A stretch of DNA of 14,558 bases from Candidatus Omnitrophota bacterium (GCA_028719045.1 JAQULD010000031.1:1-14558), one strand, 5' to 3'; shown: positions 6,949 through 13,612, numbered from the stretch's first letter. Notes: generated from the sequence alone by a model not told the origin. Made by a program: numbers and translations.

Positions 6949-9036
6949 TTATGGATTAGTTTCTTCAGCTTTTTTCTTGCTAAGATTGATCCTGCCCAAT
7001 TCATCTATTCCTATAACCTTAACCTTGAATTCATCGCCTAATTTGACAACAGACTGCACGTCTTTCACAAACTGGTTGGAAAGCTCGGAAACATGCACAA
7101 GGCCTTCTTTGCCGGGAGCTATTTCGCAGAAAGCGCCGAAATTAGTTATGCGCTTTACTTTCGCGGAATATATCCTGCCGACTTCTACTTCTTCGGTTAT
7201 GGCCTTTATCATCTTGATGGCTTCTTCGGATTTCGCGGCGTCGGTTGAAGATATAAGCACTGTACCGTCATCCTCGATATCCACTGAAGCGCCTGTCTGG
7301 GCAATGATCTTCTTTATGGTCTTACCGCCCGGGCCGATGAGCTCGCCGATCTTCTCAGTGTTGATCTTTACCACTTCGATGCGCGGGGCATAGCTTGATA
7401 ACTGGCCGCGCGGGGCGCTCAAGACATCTTTCATTTTTCCGATAATAAATAACCTCGCCTCTTTTGACTGAGCCAGGGCGCGCTCTAAGAGTTCAGGGCT
7501 TATACCGTCGATCTTCAGGTCAAGCTGGACCGCGGTCATGCCCGCGAGAGTGCCGGCGACCTTAAAATCCATATCGCCGAAATGATCTTCAAGTCCGGCG
7601 ATATCGGTAAGAATAATCTCTTTATCGCCTTCTTTAACCAAACCTAAAGCGATACCTGCGACTATATCCTTTATCGGCACACCAGCGTCCATAAGCGCTA
7701 AACTTGCCGCGCAGACCGTAGCCATACTGGATGAACCGTTAGATTCAAGTATTTCCGAAACAACACGGACGGTATAGGGGAATTTGTCTTTTGAAGGTAT
7801 TACCGCCTGGAGCGCCCTCTCAGCCAAAGCTCCGTGGCCGATTTCCCTGCGTCCGGGGCCGCGCATAGGGGCGGTCTCTCCCACGCTAAAAGGCGGAAAA
7901 CTGTAATGCAGCATGAAAGATTTATATTTCTCACCCTCCAGCGCTTCGATAAGCTGTTCGTCTTGCCCTGAACCAAGGGTCGTGACCGAAAGGCTCTGGG
8001 TCTGCCCCCTGGTGAAAAGGCCTGAACCGTGGGTCCTTGGCAGGACGGAAACTTCGATGCTTATAGGACGGATCTCTTTAAAAGCGCGGCCGTCAAGGCG
8101 CACGTTTTCTTCGGCTATTCTTTTCCTCACCTGCGCTGTTTCGACTTCCACAAGCGCCATTTTGATATCCACGGGCAAATACCCTTCCGAAGCCAGGGTC
8201 GCTTCGAGTTCCTTGGACAATAAATCCACGGCCTCTTCGCGCTCCTCTTTAGTGCCTAATTTATAGATTTCCTTAAGGCGTTCGGTGGATAATTCCTCGA
8301 TCTTTGTCTGTAAAACAGAATCGATCTTTTTATATTCCACGTTCGCCTTGGGTTTTCCCAAATCTTTGGCGAAGTCTTCCTGAAAACGTATTATCTGCTG
8401 TAAATTCTCAAAACCGAATTTTACCGCTTCAAGGTATTTTTCCTCGGAAACCTCTTTTGCCCCGGACTCAAGCATCACTATGCCTTTTGAGTTAGCCGCG
8501 ACGACCACATCCAAAACCGCGTTTTGAGTTTCGGCGTAAGTGGGATTAAGCACGCACTGGTCGTCTATGACAGCCACCCTGCAGCAGGCAAGCGGGCCGT
8601 TAAAAGGAATATCCGAAATAGAAAGAGCAAGCGAGGCGCCGTTTACCGCCAGGACATCGGGATCGTTCTCGCCGTCACTGGACAGAACTATGGCTATGAT
8701 CTGGACCTCATTTAAGACGCCTTTGGGAAAAAGCGGCCTTGTCGGACGGTCGATGAGACGCGCGGTAAGTATCTCGTTCTCGGAAGGTTTTCCTTCACGT
8801 TTAAAAAAACCTCCGGGGATCCTTCCTGCCGCGTAGGTTTTTTCCTGGTATTCCACCGTTAAAGGAAAAAAACCCTGGCCCGGGCGTATCTCCTTGGACA
8901 TACAGGCGGTAACTAAAACCACCGTTCCGCCGTATTGAACGACTACCGAACCGTTGGCCTGCTTGGCAAGTCTGCCGGTTTCAAAAACCAAATCCTGCTT
9001 CCCAAATTTAATCTTACGTACATTAGCTTGCGTCAT
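6949..9036 (-). CDS. pnp: Polyribonucleotide nucleotidyltransferase (PNPase)
   Basis: A 695-residue phosphorolytic 3'-to-5' exoribonuclease. It has two RNase PH domains (about 1-130 and 310-530), an all-helical domain between them, a KH domain with the GxxG loop GPGG at 568-571, and an S1 domain at about 620-688. The second PH domain has GLEDHFGDMDFKVAG, with the catalytic-site aspartates at about 484 and 490. I choose the ATG at 9034-9036 because it follows AAGGA at a proper distance and the protein then starts as in the family. A longer frame beginning with TTG at 9081 has no good ribosome site. It follows rpsO, the classic rpsO-pnp order. I saw no RNase III-type hairpin in the 54-base gap. 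Confidence 0.96.
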   Translation of the reverse strand: MTQANVRKIKFGKQDLVFETGRLAKQANGSVVVQYGGTVVLVTACMSKEIRPGQGFFPLTVEYQEKTYAAGRIPGGFFKREGKPSENEILTARLIDRPTRPLFPKGVLNEVQIIAIVLSSDGENDPDVLAVNGASLALSISDIPFNGPLACCRVAVIDDQCVLNPTYAETQNAVLDVVVAANSKGIVMLESGAKEVSEEKYLEAVKFGFENLQQIIRFQEDFAKDLGKPKANVEYKKIDSVLQTKIEELSTERLKEIYKLGTKEEREEAVDLLSKELEATLASEGYLPVDIKMALVEVETAQVRKRIAEENVRLDGRAFKEIRPISIEVSVLPRTHGSGLFTRGQTQSLSVTTLGSGQDEQLIEALEGEKYKSFMLHYSFPPFSVGETAPMRGPGRREIGHGALAERALQAVIPSKDKFPYTVRVVSEILESNGSSSMATVCAASLALMDAGVPIKDIVAGIALGLVKEGDKEIILTDIAGLEDHFGDMDFKVAGTLAGMTAVQLDLKIDGISPELLERALAQSKEARLFIIGKMKDVLSAPRGQLSSYAPRIEVVKINTEKIGELIGPGGKTIKKIIAQTGASVDIEDDGTVLISSTDAAKSEEAIKMIKAITEEVEVGRIYSAKVKRITNFGAFCEIAPGKEGLVHVSELSNQFVKDVQSVVKLGDEFKVKVIGIDELGRINLSKKKAEETNP

Positions 9037-9090
9037 ATTATTATTCCTTAGGTTATGAGTGTTTCCTTCTGGCGAGGACAAAAAAGCAGA

Positions 9091-9360
9091 CTACTTTCTT
9101 AAGTGGAGCTTATCTATAATCTCCTGGTATTTTTCTGCGTCTTTTTTCTTAAGAAAATTCAGAAGCCTGCGGCGTCTTCCAACGAGGCTTAAAAGCCCAC
9201 GACGAGAATTGAAGTCTTTTTTGTGGTTCTTAAAATGCTCGCTTAAAAGGTTGATCCTCTCGCTTAAAAGCGCGATCTGAACTTCGGTCGAACCGGTATC
9301 CCGGGTATGGACCTTATAAGTTTCAATTATTACTTGTTTTTTATCTTTAACTAAAGCCAA
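9091..9360 (-). CDS. rpsO: Small ribosomal subunit protein uS15
   Basis: 89 residues, the standard uS15 length. The [16 protein letters not shown] block and the C-terminal [20 protein letters not shown] are family hallmarks. It binds 16S rRNA in the platform and is a primary assembly protein. The start is a TTG (9358-9360) preceded by AAAGGGGGG about 7 bases upstream; no in-frame ATG would give a normal N-terminus. A near-consensus promoter lies about 60 bases upstream. A 12-codon reading frame starting with ATG at 9389 overlaps the start in another frame; it has no Shine-Dalgarno and may mean nothing. First gene of the housekeeping operon. Confidence 0.97.
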   Translation of the reverse strand: MALVKDKKQVIIETYKVHTRDTGSTEVQIALLSERINLLSEHFKNHKKDFNSRRGLLSLVGRRRRLLNFLKKKDAEKYQEIIDKLHLRK

Positions 9361-9417
9361 CTGCTGACCCCCCTTTCTACAAAATCCATTTGTTTATGAT
9401 ATTTTTCTCAAGAAGCA

Positions 9418-9446
9418 ATTATAAACTATTTTAACGCATTAGTCAA
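9418..9446 (-). promoter_or_regulatory. Sigma-70-type promoter for the rpsO-pnp-ftsK operon
   Basis: The minus strand shows TTGACT (9441-9446), a 17-bp spacer and a perfect TATAAT (9418-9423). The predicted start near 9411 gives a 5' leader of about 50 nt before the rpsO TTG. It begins within 10 bases of the FKBP stop codon, with no terminator hairpin in between. Confidence 0.88.
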
Positions 9447-9452
9447 CAATTT

Positions 9453-9980
9453 CTATTTCGCGGACAGAATTTTTACCTGGTAATGCAGGGTCTTTCCCGC
9501 AAGCGGGTGATTAAAATCCAGGACCACCGTGTCCTTTTTTACCTGTACGATCCTGGCAGGCAGGAGTTTGCCCCCCGTAACCTTTACCTGTATATAGGTA
9601 TCCGGTTTAGGAATGACCGTTTTTGGCAGAATTACACGTTTAAATTCCCTTATTCTTTTAGGATTTACCGCGCCATAAGCTTCGGCGGGCGGGATATCGA
9701 ATGTCCTTGTATCCCCGGCGTGCAATAATTTCAGGCGTTTTTCCAGGCCCGGTATCACCTGTCCTGAGCCTTCCCTGTATTTCAAAGGCCCTCTTTTCTT
9801 GGAGCTATCGATAACTTTACCGTCAACGGAAACGGTGAATTCCGCGGTAACCTCCCTGCCTTTCCTGGCAGGCGCGTCTTTACCTTTATCAGGGACTGAT
9901 TCTTTCCCGGCCGCAAAACAAGCCGTCCGCGAAGCGAACAAGATCAAGCCGCATATCAAAATATAACAAAAACGCCTCAT
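9453..9980 (-). CDS. Secreted SlyD-like FKBP-type peptidyl-prolyl isomerase
   Basis: A 175-residue protein with an N-terminal signal peptide (MRRFCY, hydrophobic core to about residue 18, likely cleavage after CFA at 21-23). The FKBP/SlyD fold follows: DGKVIDSS at 53-60, PLKYREGSGQVIPGLEKRL at 65-83, IPPAEAYG at 96-103, and the closing LDFNHPLAGKTLHYQVKIL. The segment between, about 108-150, is the insert-in-flap chaperone region typical of SlyD. The metal-binding His-rich tail of SlyD is absent. It probably acts as a folding helper in the periplasm. AAAGGAGAG precedes the ATG at 9978-9980. It lies 24 bases after the coiled-coil gene, so the two likely share a transcript. Confidence 0.9.
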   Translation of the reverse strand: MRRFCYILICGLILFASRTACFAAGKESVPDKGKDAPARKGREVTAEFTVSVDGKVIDSSKKRGPLKYREGSGQVIPGLEKRLKLLHAGDTRTFDIPPAEAYGAVNPKRIREFKRVILPKTVIPKPDTYIQVKVTGGKLLPARIVQVKKDTVVLDFNHPLAGKTLHYQVKILSAK

Positions 9981-10004
9981 AATATCTCTCCTTTAATAAT
10001 ACCT

Positions 10005-10427
10005 TTATTTACCGCTTGACTCAAGCTGCTTGATTCTCGCCCTTTCCTCCCCCAGATACCATTGCGCGTCAGAAAGGTCTTTTTCCAATTTGATGCAGCG
10101 TAACCTTAATTGCTCTATCCCGACTTCCAATTCCCTGCACCTTTTCTGATACCCGTCAACCGCGGTATTAAGCTGTTCTCTTCTTGATTTTTCTTCTCCG
10201 AGATACCACTGGGATTCGGCATACTGGCGCATGAATTCCTGGTTTTGGCTCTCAAGCTGCGCGATGCGCCCGTTTTTAGCCTGCATCTCCTGAAGCGAAG
10301 AATTCAACTGCGCCTCCTTTTCCCTGAACAAATTAAGCAGGGCTTCAATGTGCGCTCTTGCCTCATGGAATTCTTTTTTTATCTCCTGCAATGTTTCTTC
10401 GGTATTTACAGGCTTATCCCCTTCCAC
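10005..10427 (-). CDS. Cytoplasmic coiled-coil protein with two QWYLGEE repeats, function unknown
   Basis: A 140-residue, highly charged, almost entirely helical protein without signal peptide or membrane segment. I choose the GTG at 10425-10427: an AAGGAGG Shine-Dalgarno lies 5 bases upstream. A longer frame starting with TTG at 10463 would place that ribosome site inside the coding region. From residue 10 onward, Leu, Ile and aromatic residues recur in heptad-like spacing with E/K/R/Q between. Two near-identical segments, SQWYLGEEKSR (72-82) and AQWYLGEERAR (121-131), lie exactly 49 residues apart. I do not recognise a family. The gene precedes the secreted FKBP gene in a likely two-gene unit, but the protein itself looks cytoplasmic. 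Confidence 0.8.
   Translation of the reverse strand: MEGDKPVNTEETLQEIKKEFHEARAHIEALLNLFREKEAQLNSSLQEMQAKNGRIAQLESQNQEFMRQYAESQWYLGEEKSRREQLNTAVDGYQKRCRELEVGIEQLRLRCIKLEKDLSDAQWYLGEERARIKQLESSGK
10035..10214 (-). repeat. Internal duplication (QWYLGEE repeat) in the coiled-coil gene
   Basis: Two copies of an 11-codon unit at 10182-10214 and 10035-10067 encode SQWYLGEEKSR and AQWYLGEERAR. They differ by three conservative substitutions (S/A, K/R, S/A). The 49-residue period equals seven heptads, so both occupy the same face of a continuous coiled coil. The DNA copies have diverged at synonymous positions, so the protein sequence appears to be under selection. Confidence 0.8.
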
Positions 10428-10476
10428 GCTAACCTCCTTTTTTGAATACAAAAAAGGCTTCAAACCCTATTGGATT

Positions 10477-10505
10477 ATCTTATCACAACAGGCAAAACGC
10501 GACAA
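10477..10505 (-). promoter_or_regulatory. Sigma-70-type promoter for the coiled-coil and FKBP genes
   Basis: The minus strand shows TTGTCG (10500-10505), a 17-bp spacer and TAAGAT (10477-10482). The predicted start near 10470 leaves about 43 nt before the GTG start and excludes the longer TTG-initiated frame from having a normal leader. Confidence 0.6.
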
Positions 10506-10526
10506 CAGATTTTCTGCTTATTTCGT

Positions 10527-10555
10527 ATTACAATCAGGATTTCTTATGCTATAAT
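10527..10555 (+). promoter_or_regulatory. Extended -10 promoter for the glycoside-hydrolase-like gene
   Basis: TGC immediately followed by TATAAT (TG at 10547-10548, hexamer 10550-10555) is an extended -10 element. A weak -35 match, ATTACA, lies at 10527-10532 with a 17-bp spacer. The predicted start near 10562 gives a leader of about 20 nt with AAAGGG ahead of the ATG. Confidence 0.65.
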
Positions 10556-10582
10556 TTTTAACTATAATGAAAGGGCCAAAAA

Positions 10583-11956
10583 ATGAAAAGCGTTAAAATA
10601 TTCTTTATCCTTCTTTTAGCCTGCGCGGCTTTTCCGCTTCCTTTTGCCCGGGGAGACAGCCAAGACGCGGCTACGGCGCAGATAAGCCTGGATTATTCTC
10701 AAGAAAAAGGCAAATTCAGCAAATACTTATTCGGCGCTTTTAATGCCCCTTATTACGATGAAAAAGGGCTTCAACTAATCAAAGACGCTAATTTCAAGAT
10801 CGTCGCTATAATGGACGGGGACTTAGAACAGAAGCAGGCGCGCGCCCTTGAAGAAGGGCGTTTGGACGGCGCGATATTCTATAGCCATAACCGTTACCTG
10901 GGAAAACAGGAATTGGAGAAAAATATTCAGGCGCTGCTCAATAAAATCGATTCCCTGAAAAAACGCTACCCCGGGTTTGAAATAAAGATTTTTCTTTTCG
11001 CCAATGAGCCTGACCTGCCGGAAGAACAGCTTTTTGAAAATTATTCCGTATTTGCCAGGTATTTAAAAATGAAAAATCCCGAATACATAGTCGGTGGGCT
11101 CGGCTTTGCCGCAGCTTTCTATCCTTCGGGAAAGGAAAGGATAAAAAACTTCATCGAATACGCTGACAAAAACAGGGCCCCTCTTGATTTCATCGCCTAT
11201 CACGCTTATTCTTACGAAATAAAAGAAGCTTTTTCAGGAACCTATGAATATATACAAGGGCTGCTTGAGTCTCATCCGGGGATAAGCCCGCTTTTTGGCA
11301 CGGCTAAAATCGCGCTCACCGAAATGGACATCCAGGAGCAGCCTTTACCGCAAGAAATGCCGTGCCCGCAGATGCGGACCGACTGGCGCGCGGCGCATAA
11401 TATCCTGGCGCTGTCCGCCTTGGCGGAAAAAGGGCTGTGGATGTCCTGCGAAAAAGGCGGGCCGTTCCAGGATTTCAATGATGAAGCTAATTTTCTCTGG
11501 GTAAACCAGGACGCGACTATCCAGCCTGTTTACTACGCCCACAAAGCTTTCAATGCCCTGGCAGGCACTATCCGGATCGGCCAGGAAGGAAGTGATTTCC
11601 AGACCTTTGGAGCGCTCGCGGGAAAATCGCCAAATAACGACGCTCTTTACATGGTTATTTCCAATTATGACGAGGGCGCTTTTCGCCGGGCTTTTTCCGG
11701 GGAAACCCTGCCTCCGCCCCCTCCCGAATTCTTTCAAAAGAGCAACGATTTAAAAACTTATAGAAATTACAGCATTACCGTAAAAAAACTGCCCTGGAGC
11801 AGCAGCGATATTTTTTTGATGGAAAGATACGCGGTCGATCAGAAACATAACCTGGAATTAATCGAGATCTCGGAAATGATAGGTTCGGACCAGCTGACCA
11901 TCGAGCGCGACATAAGCTTGCCGCAGGTTCAATTGATCAAAATTCACAGGAAATAA
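10583..11956 (+). CDS. Secreted clan GH-A glycoside hydrolase-like protein (GH39-like)
   Basis: 457 residues with a clear signal peptide (MKSVKIFFILLLACAAFPLP, cleavage near residue 23), so exported. The body resembles a clan GH-A (beta/alpha)8 barrel. FLFANEPDL at 137-145 holds the N-E-P acid/base motif (E142), LDFIAYHAYS at 201-210 the active-site His207, and IALTEMDI at 243-250 a candidate nucleophile E247. A beta-rich C-terminal region from about 335 (ALYMVISNYDEG and PQVQLIKIHRK) recalls the accessory domain of GH39 and related enzymes. Substrate cannot be read from sequence; xylan-type or other plant or algal polysaccharides are possible. It stands alone, flanked by a divergent operon on the left and a convergent one on the right. 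Family number is a tentative inference; GH5, GH51 and GH79 relatives are alternatives. Confidence 0.75.
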   Translation: MKSVKIFFILLLACAAFPLPFARGDSQDAATAQISLDYSQEKGKFSKYLFGAFNAPYYDEKGLQLIKDANFKIVAIMDGDLEQKQARALEEGRLDGAIFYSHNRYLGKQELEKNIQALLNKIDSLKKRYPGFEIKIFLFANEPDLPEEQLFENYSVFARYLKMKNPEYIVGGLGFAAAFYPSGKERIKNFIEYADKNRAPLDFIAYHAYSYEIKEAFSGTYEYIQGLLESHPGISPLFGTAKIALTEMDIQEQPLPQEMPCPQMRTDWRAAHNILALSALAEKGLWMSCEKGGPFQDFNDEANFLWVNQDATIQPVYYAHKAFNALAGTIRIGQEGSDFQTFGALAGKSPNNDALYMVISNYDEGAFRRAFSGETLPPPPPEFFQKSNDLKTYRNYSITVKKLPWSSSDIFLMERYAVDQKHNLELIEISEMIGSDQLTIERDISLPQVQLIKIHRK

Positions 11957-11970
11957 ATGGTAAGTATTTC

Positions 11971-12471
11971 TTAGGCGGGATTGTTTTGGGCTTCTTTCTT
12001 TTTTCTCTCCATTTCAGCCAAAAGCTGCGGGATAAGCAAATCTATTTCTCTCTGGGAAAGTTTTCTGTCGGCTATCGCCGCTCCCATAGAAGCCGAAGGA
12101 TTTTCTTCCACCGATATTACGCGTATAGGATGGTCTTGCTCTATTTTTTTTAATTCAGCGGGCAGGGCCGCGGTCTTGCCTATAATGACCACGGGGCTTT
12201 CCGGTACCGGCTTATCTCCGCTGCTCGCGGGGGTCCGCCCGAAAAACACGCAGATACACTGGCCTTTGGGCAAATAAACGACATCCCCGATCGCGACTTC
12301 CATGGTTTCTTCTCCACCGGGCGCGATTATATTGGTCTTAAAATGCAGAGCTTCTCCCCAGATGGAAACTTTGGAATCAAAAGGCAGGTGTTTTGAAATT
12401 TCTTTTGCCACCACCGAATTGTTGAATTCCACCATAAAACAGCAATTTTTACTCTGGAATGAGATCTGCAT
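11971..12471 (-). CDS. Cyclophilin-like fold protein (TM1367 type) with C-terminal extension
   Basis: 166 residues from the ATG at 12469-12471, preceded by AGG about 7 bases upstream; a TTG five codons earlier is less likely. Residues 1-102 match the small cyclophilin-like family represented by TM1367: WGEALHF at 38-44, then GDVVYLPKGQCICVFFGRTP at 63-82 and PVVIIGK at 94-100. Members have a cyclophilin beta barrel but no established isomerase activity; their role is unknown. Residues 103-166 are an extra, charged, mainly helical tail (SQREIDLLIPQLLAEMERKK) not typical of the basic domain. It lies 21 bases after the response regulator, on the same transcript. The convergent hydrolase gene ends 14 bases away and no terminator hairpin is visible. 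Confidence 0.75.
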   Translation of the reverse strand: MQISFQSKNCCFMVEFNNSVVAKEISKHLPFDSKVSIWGEALHFKTNIIAPGGEETMEVAIGDVVYLPKGQCICVFFGRTPASSGDKPVPESPVVIIGKTAALPAELKKIEQDHPIRVISVEENPSASMGAAIADRKLSQREIDLLIPQLLAEMERKKKEAQNNPA

Positions 12472-12492
12472 AGATTTACCTGTCAAGGTAAC

Positions 12493-12882
12493 TTACGAGG
12501 CTTTATTATTTATTATTGACTTGATTTTCCCAAGCAGCTGCTCTAGATCGAAAGGTTTTACTATATAATCCTTGATATTCTCCTTGCCCAGAAGTTCCCT
12601 TGCCTGTTCGTCATCTCTGCCCGTGATGACAATGACCGGGATATCAGGGATATCGGCTTTCATTTCTTTGAGTTCTTTAATGGAGATAAGCACCGCGTAG
12701 CCGTCCATCTTGGGCATTACGATGTCAAGAAGTATCAGATCAGGAGTATCCAAAACTATTTTCCTCGCGCACTCTTCGCCGTTTTGCGCGATCACCACCT
12801 CGTAGCCCGCGTTTACAAGTATGGCTTTAAGGGTCTTAAATACCGAAGGATCGTCGTCAACAACCAATATTTTTTGCGCCAT
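12493..12882 (-). CDS. Single-domain response regulator (receiver only)
   Basis: A 129-residue CheY-like receiver with no output domain. The acidic pocket is D9, D10 and D11 (VVDDDP), the phospho-acceptor is D53 (LLDIVMPKMDG), the switch Thr is T87 (VITG) and the conserved lysine is K109 (DYIVKPF). All catalytic residues are present, so it should be phosphorylated. The ATG at 12880-12882 gives the usual short N-terminus. A TTG two codons upstream is closer to the AAAGGA and cannot be excluded. No histidine kinase is encoded nearby. It heads a likely two-gene operon with the cyclophilin-like gene. Output must come from a partner protein, which the sequence does not reveal. Confidence 0.92.
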   Translation of the reverse strand: MAQKILVVDDDPSVFKTLKAILVNAGYEVVIAQNGEECARKIVLDTPDLILLDIVMPKMDGYAVLISIKELKEMKADIPDIPVIVITGRDDEQARELLGKENIKDYIVKPFDLEQLLGKIKSIINNKAS

Positions 12883-12919
12883 TTCCAAATTATCCTTTTT
12901 ATTTCAATTTTCAGCTATT

Positions 12920-12948
12920 ATTCTACACTTTGGCACAAAGAATTGCAA
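12920..12948 (-). promoter_or_regulatory. Sigma-70-type promoter for the response regulator operon
   Basis: The minus strand shows TTGCAA (12943-12948), a 17-bp spacer and TAGAAT (12920-12925). The predicted start near 12913 gives a leader of about 30 nt. Confidence 0.7.
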
Positions 12949-12992
12949 TAAAAATAGCGTAAGACAACTTCCTATAACTTCCCGATTTTTTC

Positions 12993-13020
12993 TTGACTGG
13001 TTCCTTATTTAGTGTAAAAT
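12993..13020 (+). promoter_or_regulatory. Promoter of the tRNA-Asn gene
   Basis: TTGACT (12993-12998), a 16-bp spacer and TAAAAT (13015-13020). The predicted start near 13027 lies about 6 nt before the mature tRNA 5' end. Confidence 0.72.
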
Positions 13021-13067
13021 ATTCCCTACAATTCCCCTGTAGCTCAGCTGGTAGAGCAAGTGGCTGT

Positions 13068-13612
13068 GCAGGAGGAGCGAAGCGACGAGTGCAAACTTGT
13101 AGCAGAGCTCAACGAGCAAAAGGTAGGTGCTCATTGGCAAAGCTTGATACAAGAACTTACAAAGACCGCCGCCAATATTTAATTGCCGCTGTTCATAAGA
13201 GACGTAGGAAAATCAGACAGATGGCAGTGGAATATAAAGGCGGAACTTGTAACATGTGTGGTTACAACCACTGTATCGAAGCTTTAGAGTTTCATCACAA
13301 TAATTCTTCCGGCAAAGACTTTAGCATCTCAGAAAAGGGTTATACGAGAAGCTGGGCTAAAGTTAAAGAAGAATTAGATAAGTGCATCTTACTCTGTGCC
13401 AATTGTCACCGAGAAATTCATGCTCAAAGCGCAGCTTCTACGGGAAACCGTGGTTGAAAAAGCGGGCTAATTCAGGGAAGTCCTCTAAAAGGATAATCCT
13501 GAGCTAACCTCCGGGAAACCGGAGAAATGTGCAGAGACTATACACCCGCCTCCTAAAGCAATAGCTATGGAGATGAGATAGTCCAAATCCGAAAGTAATT
13601 TCGGGAAATTTG
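13068..13612 (+). ncRNA. Self-splicing group I intron in the tRNA-Asn anticodon
   Basis: 545 nt inserted between anticodon positions 35 and 36. Exon 1 ends in U and the intron ends in G, as group I chemistry requires. P1: exon GCTGT (13063-13067) with GTAGC (13099-13103), U-G at the splice site. P3: GCGGG (13462-13466) with CCCGC (13545-13549). P4: TCAGG (13472-13476) with CCTGA (13498-13502). P5: GTCC (13480-13483) with GGAT (13491-13494). P6 extension: CTCCGG-GAAA-CCGGAG (13509-13524). P7: GACTAT (13536-13541) with ATAGTC (13578-13583), inside the classic GCAGAGACTATA and GAGATAGTCC elements. P8: CTCC with GGAG (13550-13572). P9: CCGAAA-GTAA-TTTCGG (13589-13604). An HNH ORF occupies the region between P2 and P3. 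Confidence 0.95.
13134..13457 (+). CDS. Intron-encoded HNH endonuclease (putative homing endonuclease)
   Basis: 107 residues, wholly inside the intron. A basic N-terminal helix region (KRRRKIRQM at 22-30) is followed by a zinc-supported HNH fold: CxxC at C39 and C42, ALEFHH at 50-55, CxxC at C88 and C91, and CHREIH at 91-96. I choose the TTG at 13134-13136: the protein then begins (M)AKLDTRTYKDRRQYL and an AGGTAGGT ribosome site lies just upstream. The frame is open further left only because it reads through the tRNA exon, which is an artefact. Its last codons cover an ACGG-GAAA-CCGT hairpin (13440-13451), so coding and intron structure overlap. It probably cuts intron-less tRNA-Asn genes to spread the intron; some such proteins are inactive or act as maturases. 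Confidence 0.88.
   Translation: MAKLDTRTYKDRRQYLIAAVHKRRRKIRQMAVEYKGGTCNMCGYNHCIEALEFHHNNSSGKDFSISEKGYTRSWAKVKEELDKCILLCANCHREIHAQSAASTGNRG

Noticed and set aside
8029..8266. Plus-strand open frames inside pnp, and similar ones inside rimO, ftsK and the rodZ-like gene
   Set aside because: They are shadows opposite strongly conserved coding regions, with no recognisable domains and no ribosome sites.
9037..9081. Longer N-terminus for PNPase starting with TTG at 9081
   Set aside because: No suitable ribosome site precedes it and the extra 15 residues are not part of the family; the ATG at 9036 has AAGGA at good distance.
10428..10463. Longer frame of the coiled-coil gene starting with TTG at 10463
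   Set aside because: The AAGGAGG ribosome site lies inside this extension and points to the GTG at 10427. The predicted transcript start near 10470 would leave almost no leader for the TTG.
12474..12486. TTGACA-like sequence before the cyclophilin-like gene as an internal promoter
   Set aside because: No -10 box at proper spacing is visible, and the upstream regulator gene is only 21 bases away, so co-transcription is simpler.
13066..13108. The GGAGCGAAGCGACGAG stretch as a possible repeat or regulatory site
   Set aside because: It sits between the two strands of intron helix P1 and is best explained as the P1 extension loop; I saw no other copy in the window.
12993..13133. The 5' extension of the HNH frame to position 12993
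   Set aside because: It would read through the tRNA promoter and exon 1 (giving PCSSAGRAS, a common tRNA read-through artefact). The TTG at 13134 has a ribosome site and gives a sensible N-terminus.
13068..13612. Group II intron or transposon as an explanation for the tRNA insertion
   Set aside because: No GUGYG 5' end, domain V or reverse transcriptase, and no terminal inverted repeats or target duplication. The U/G splice-site rule and the paired P7 strands fit group I.
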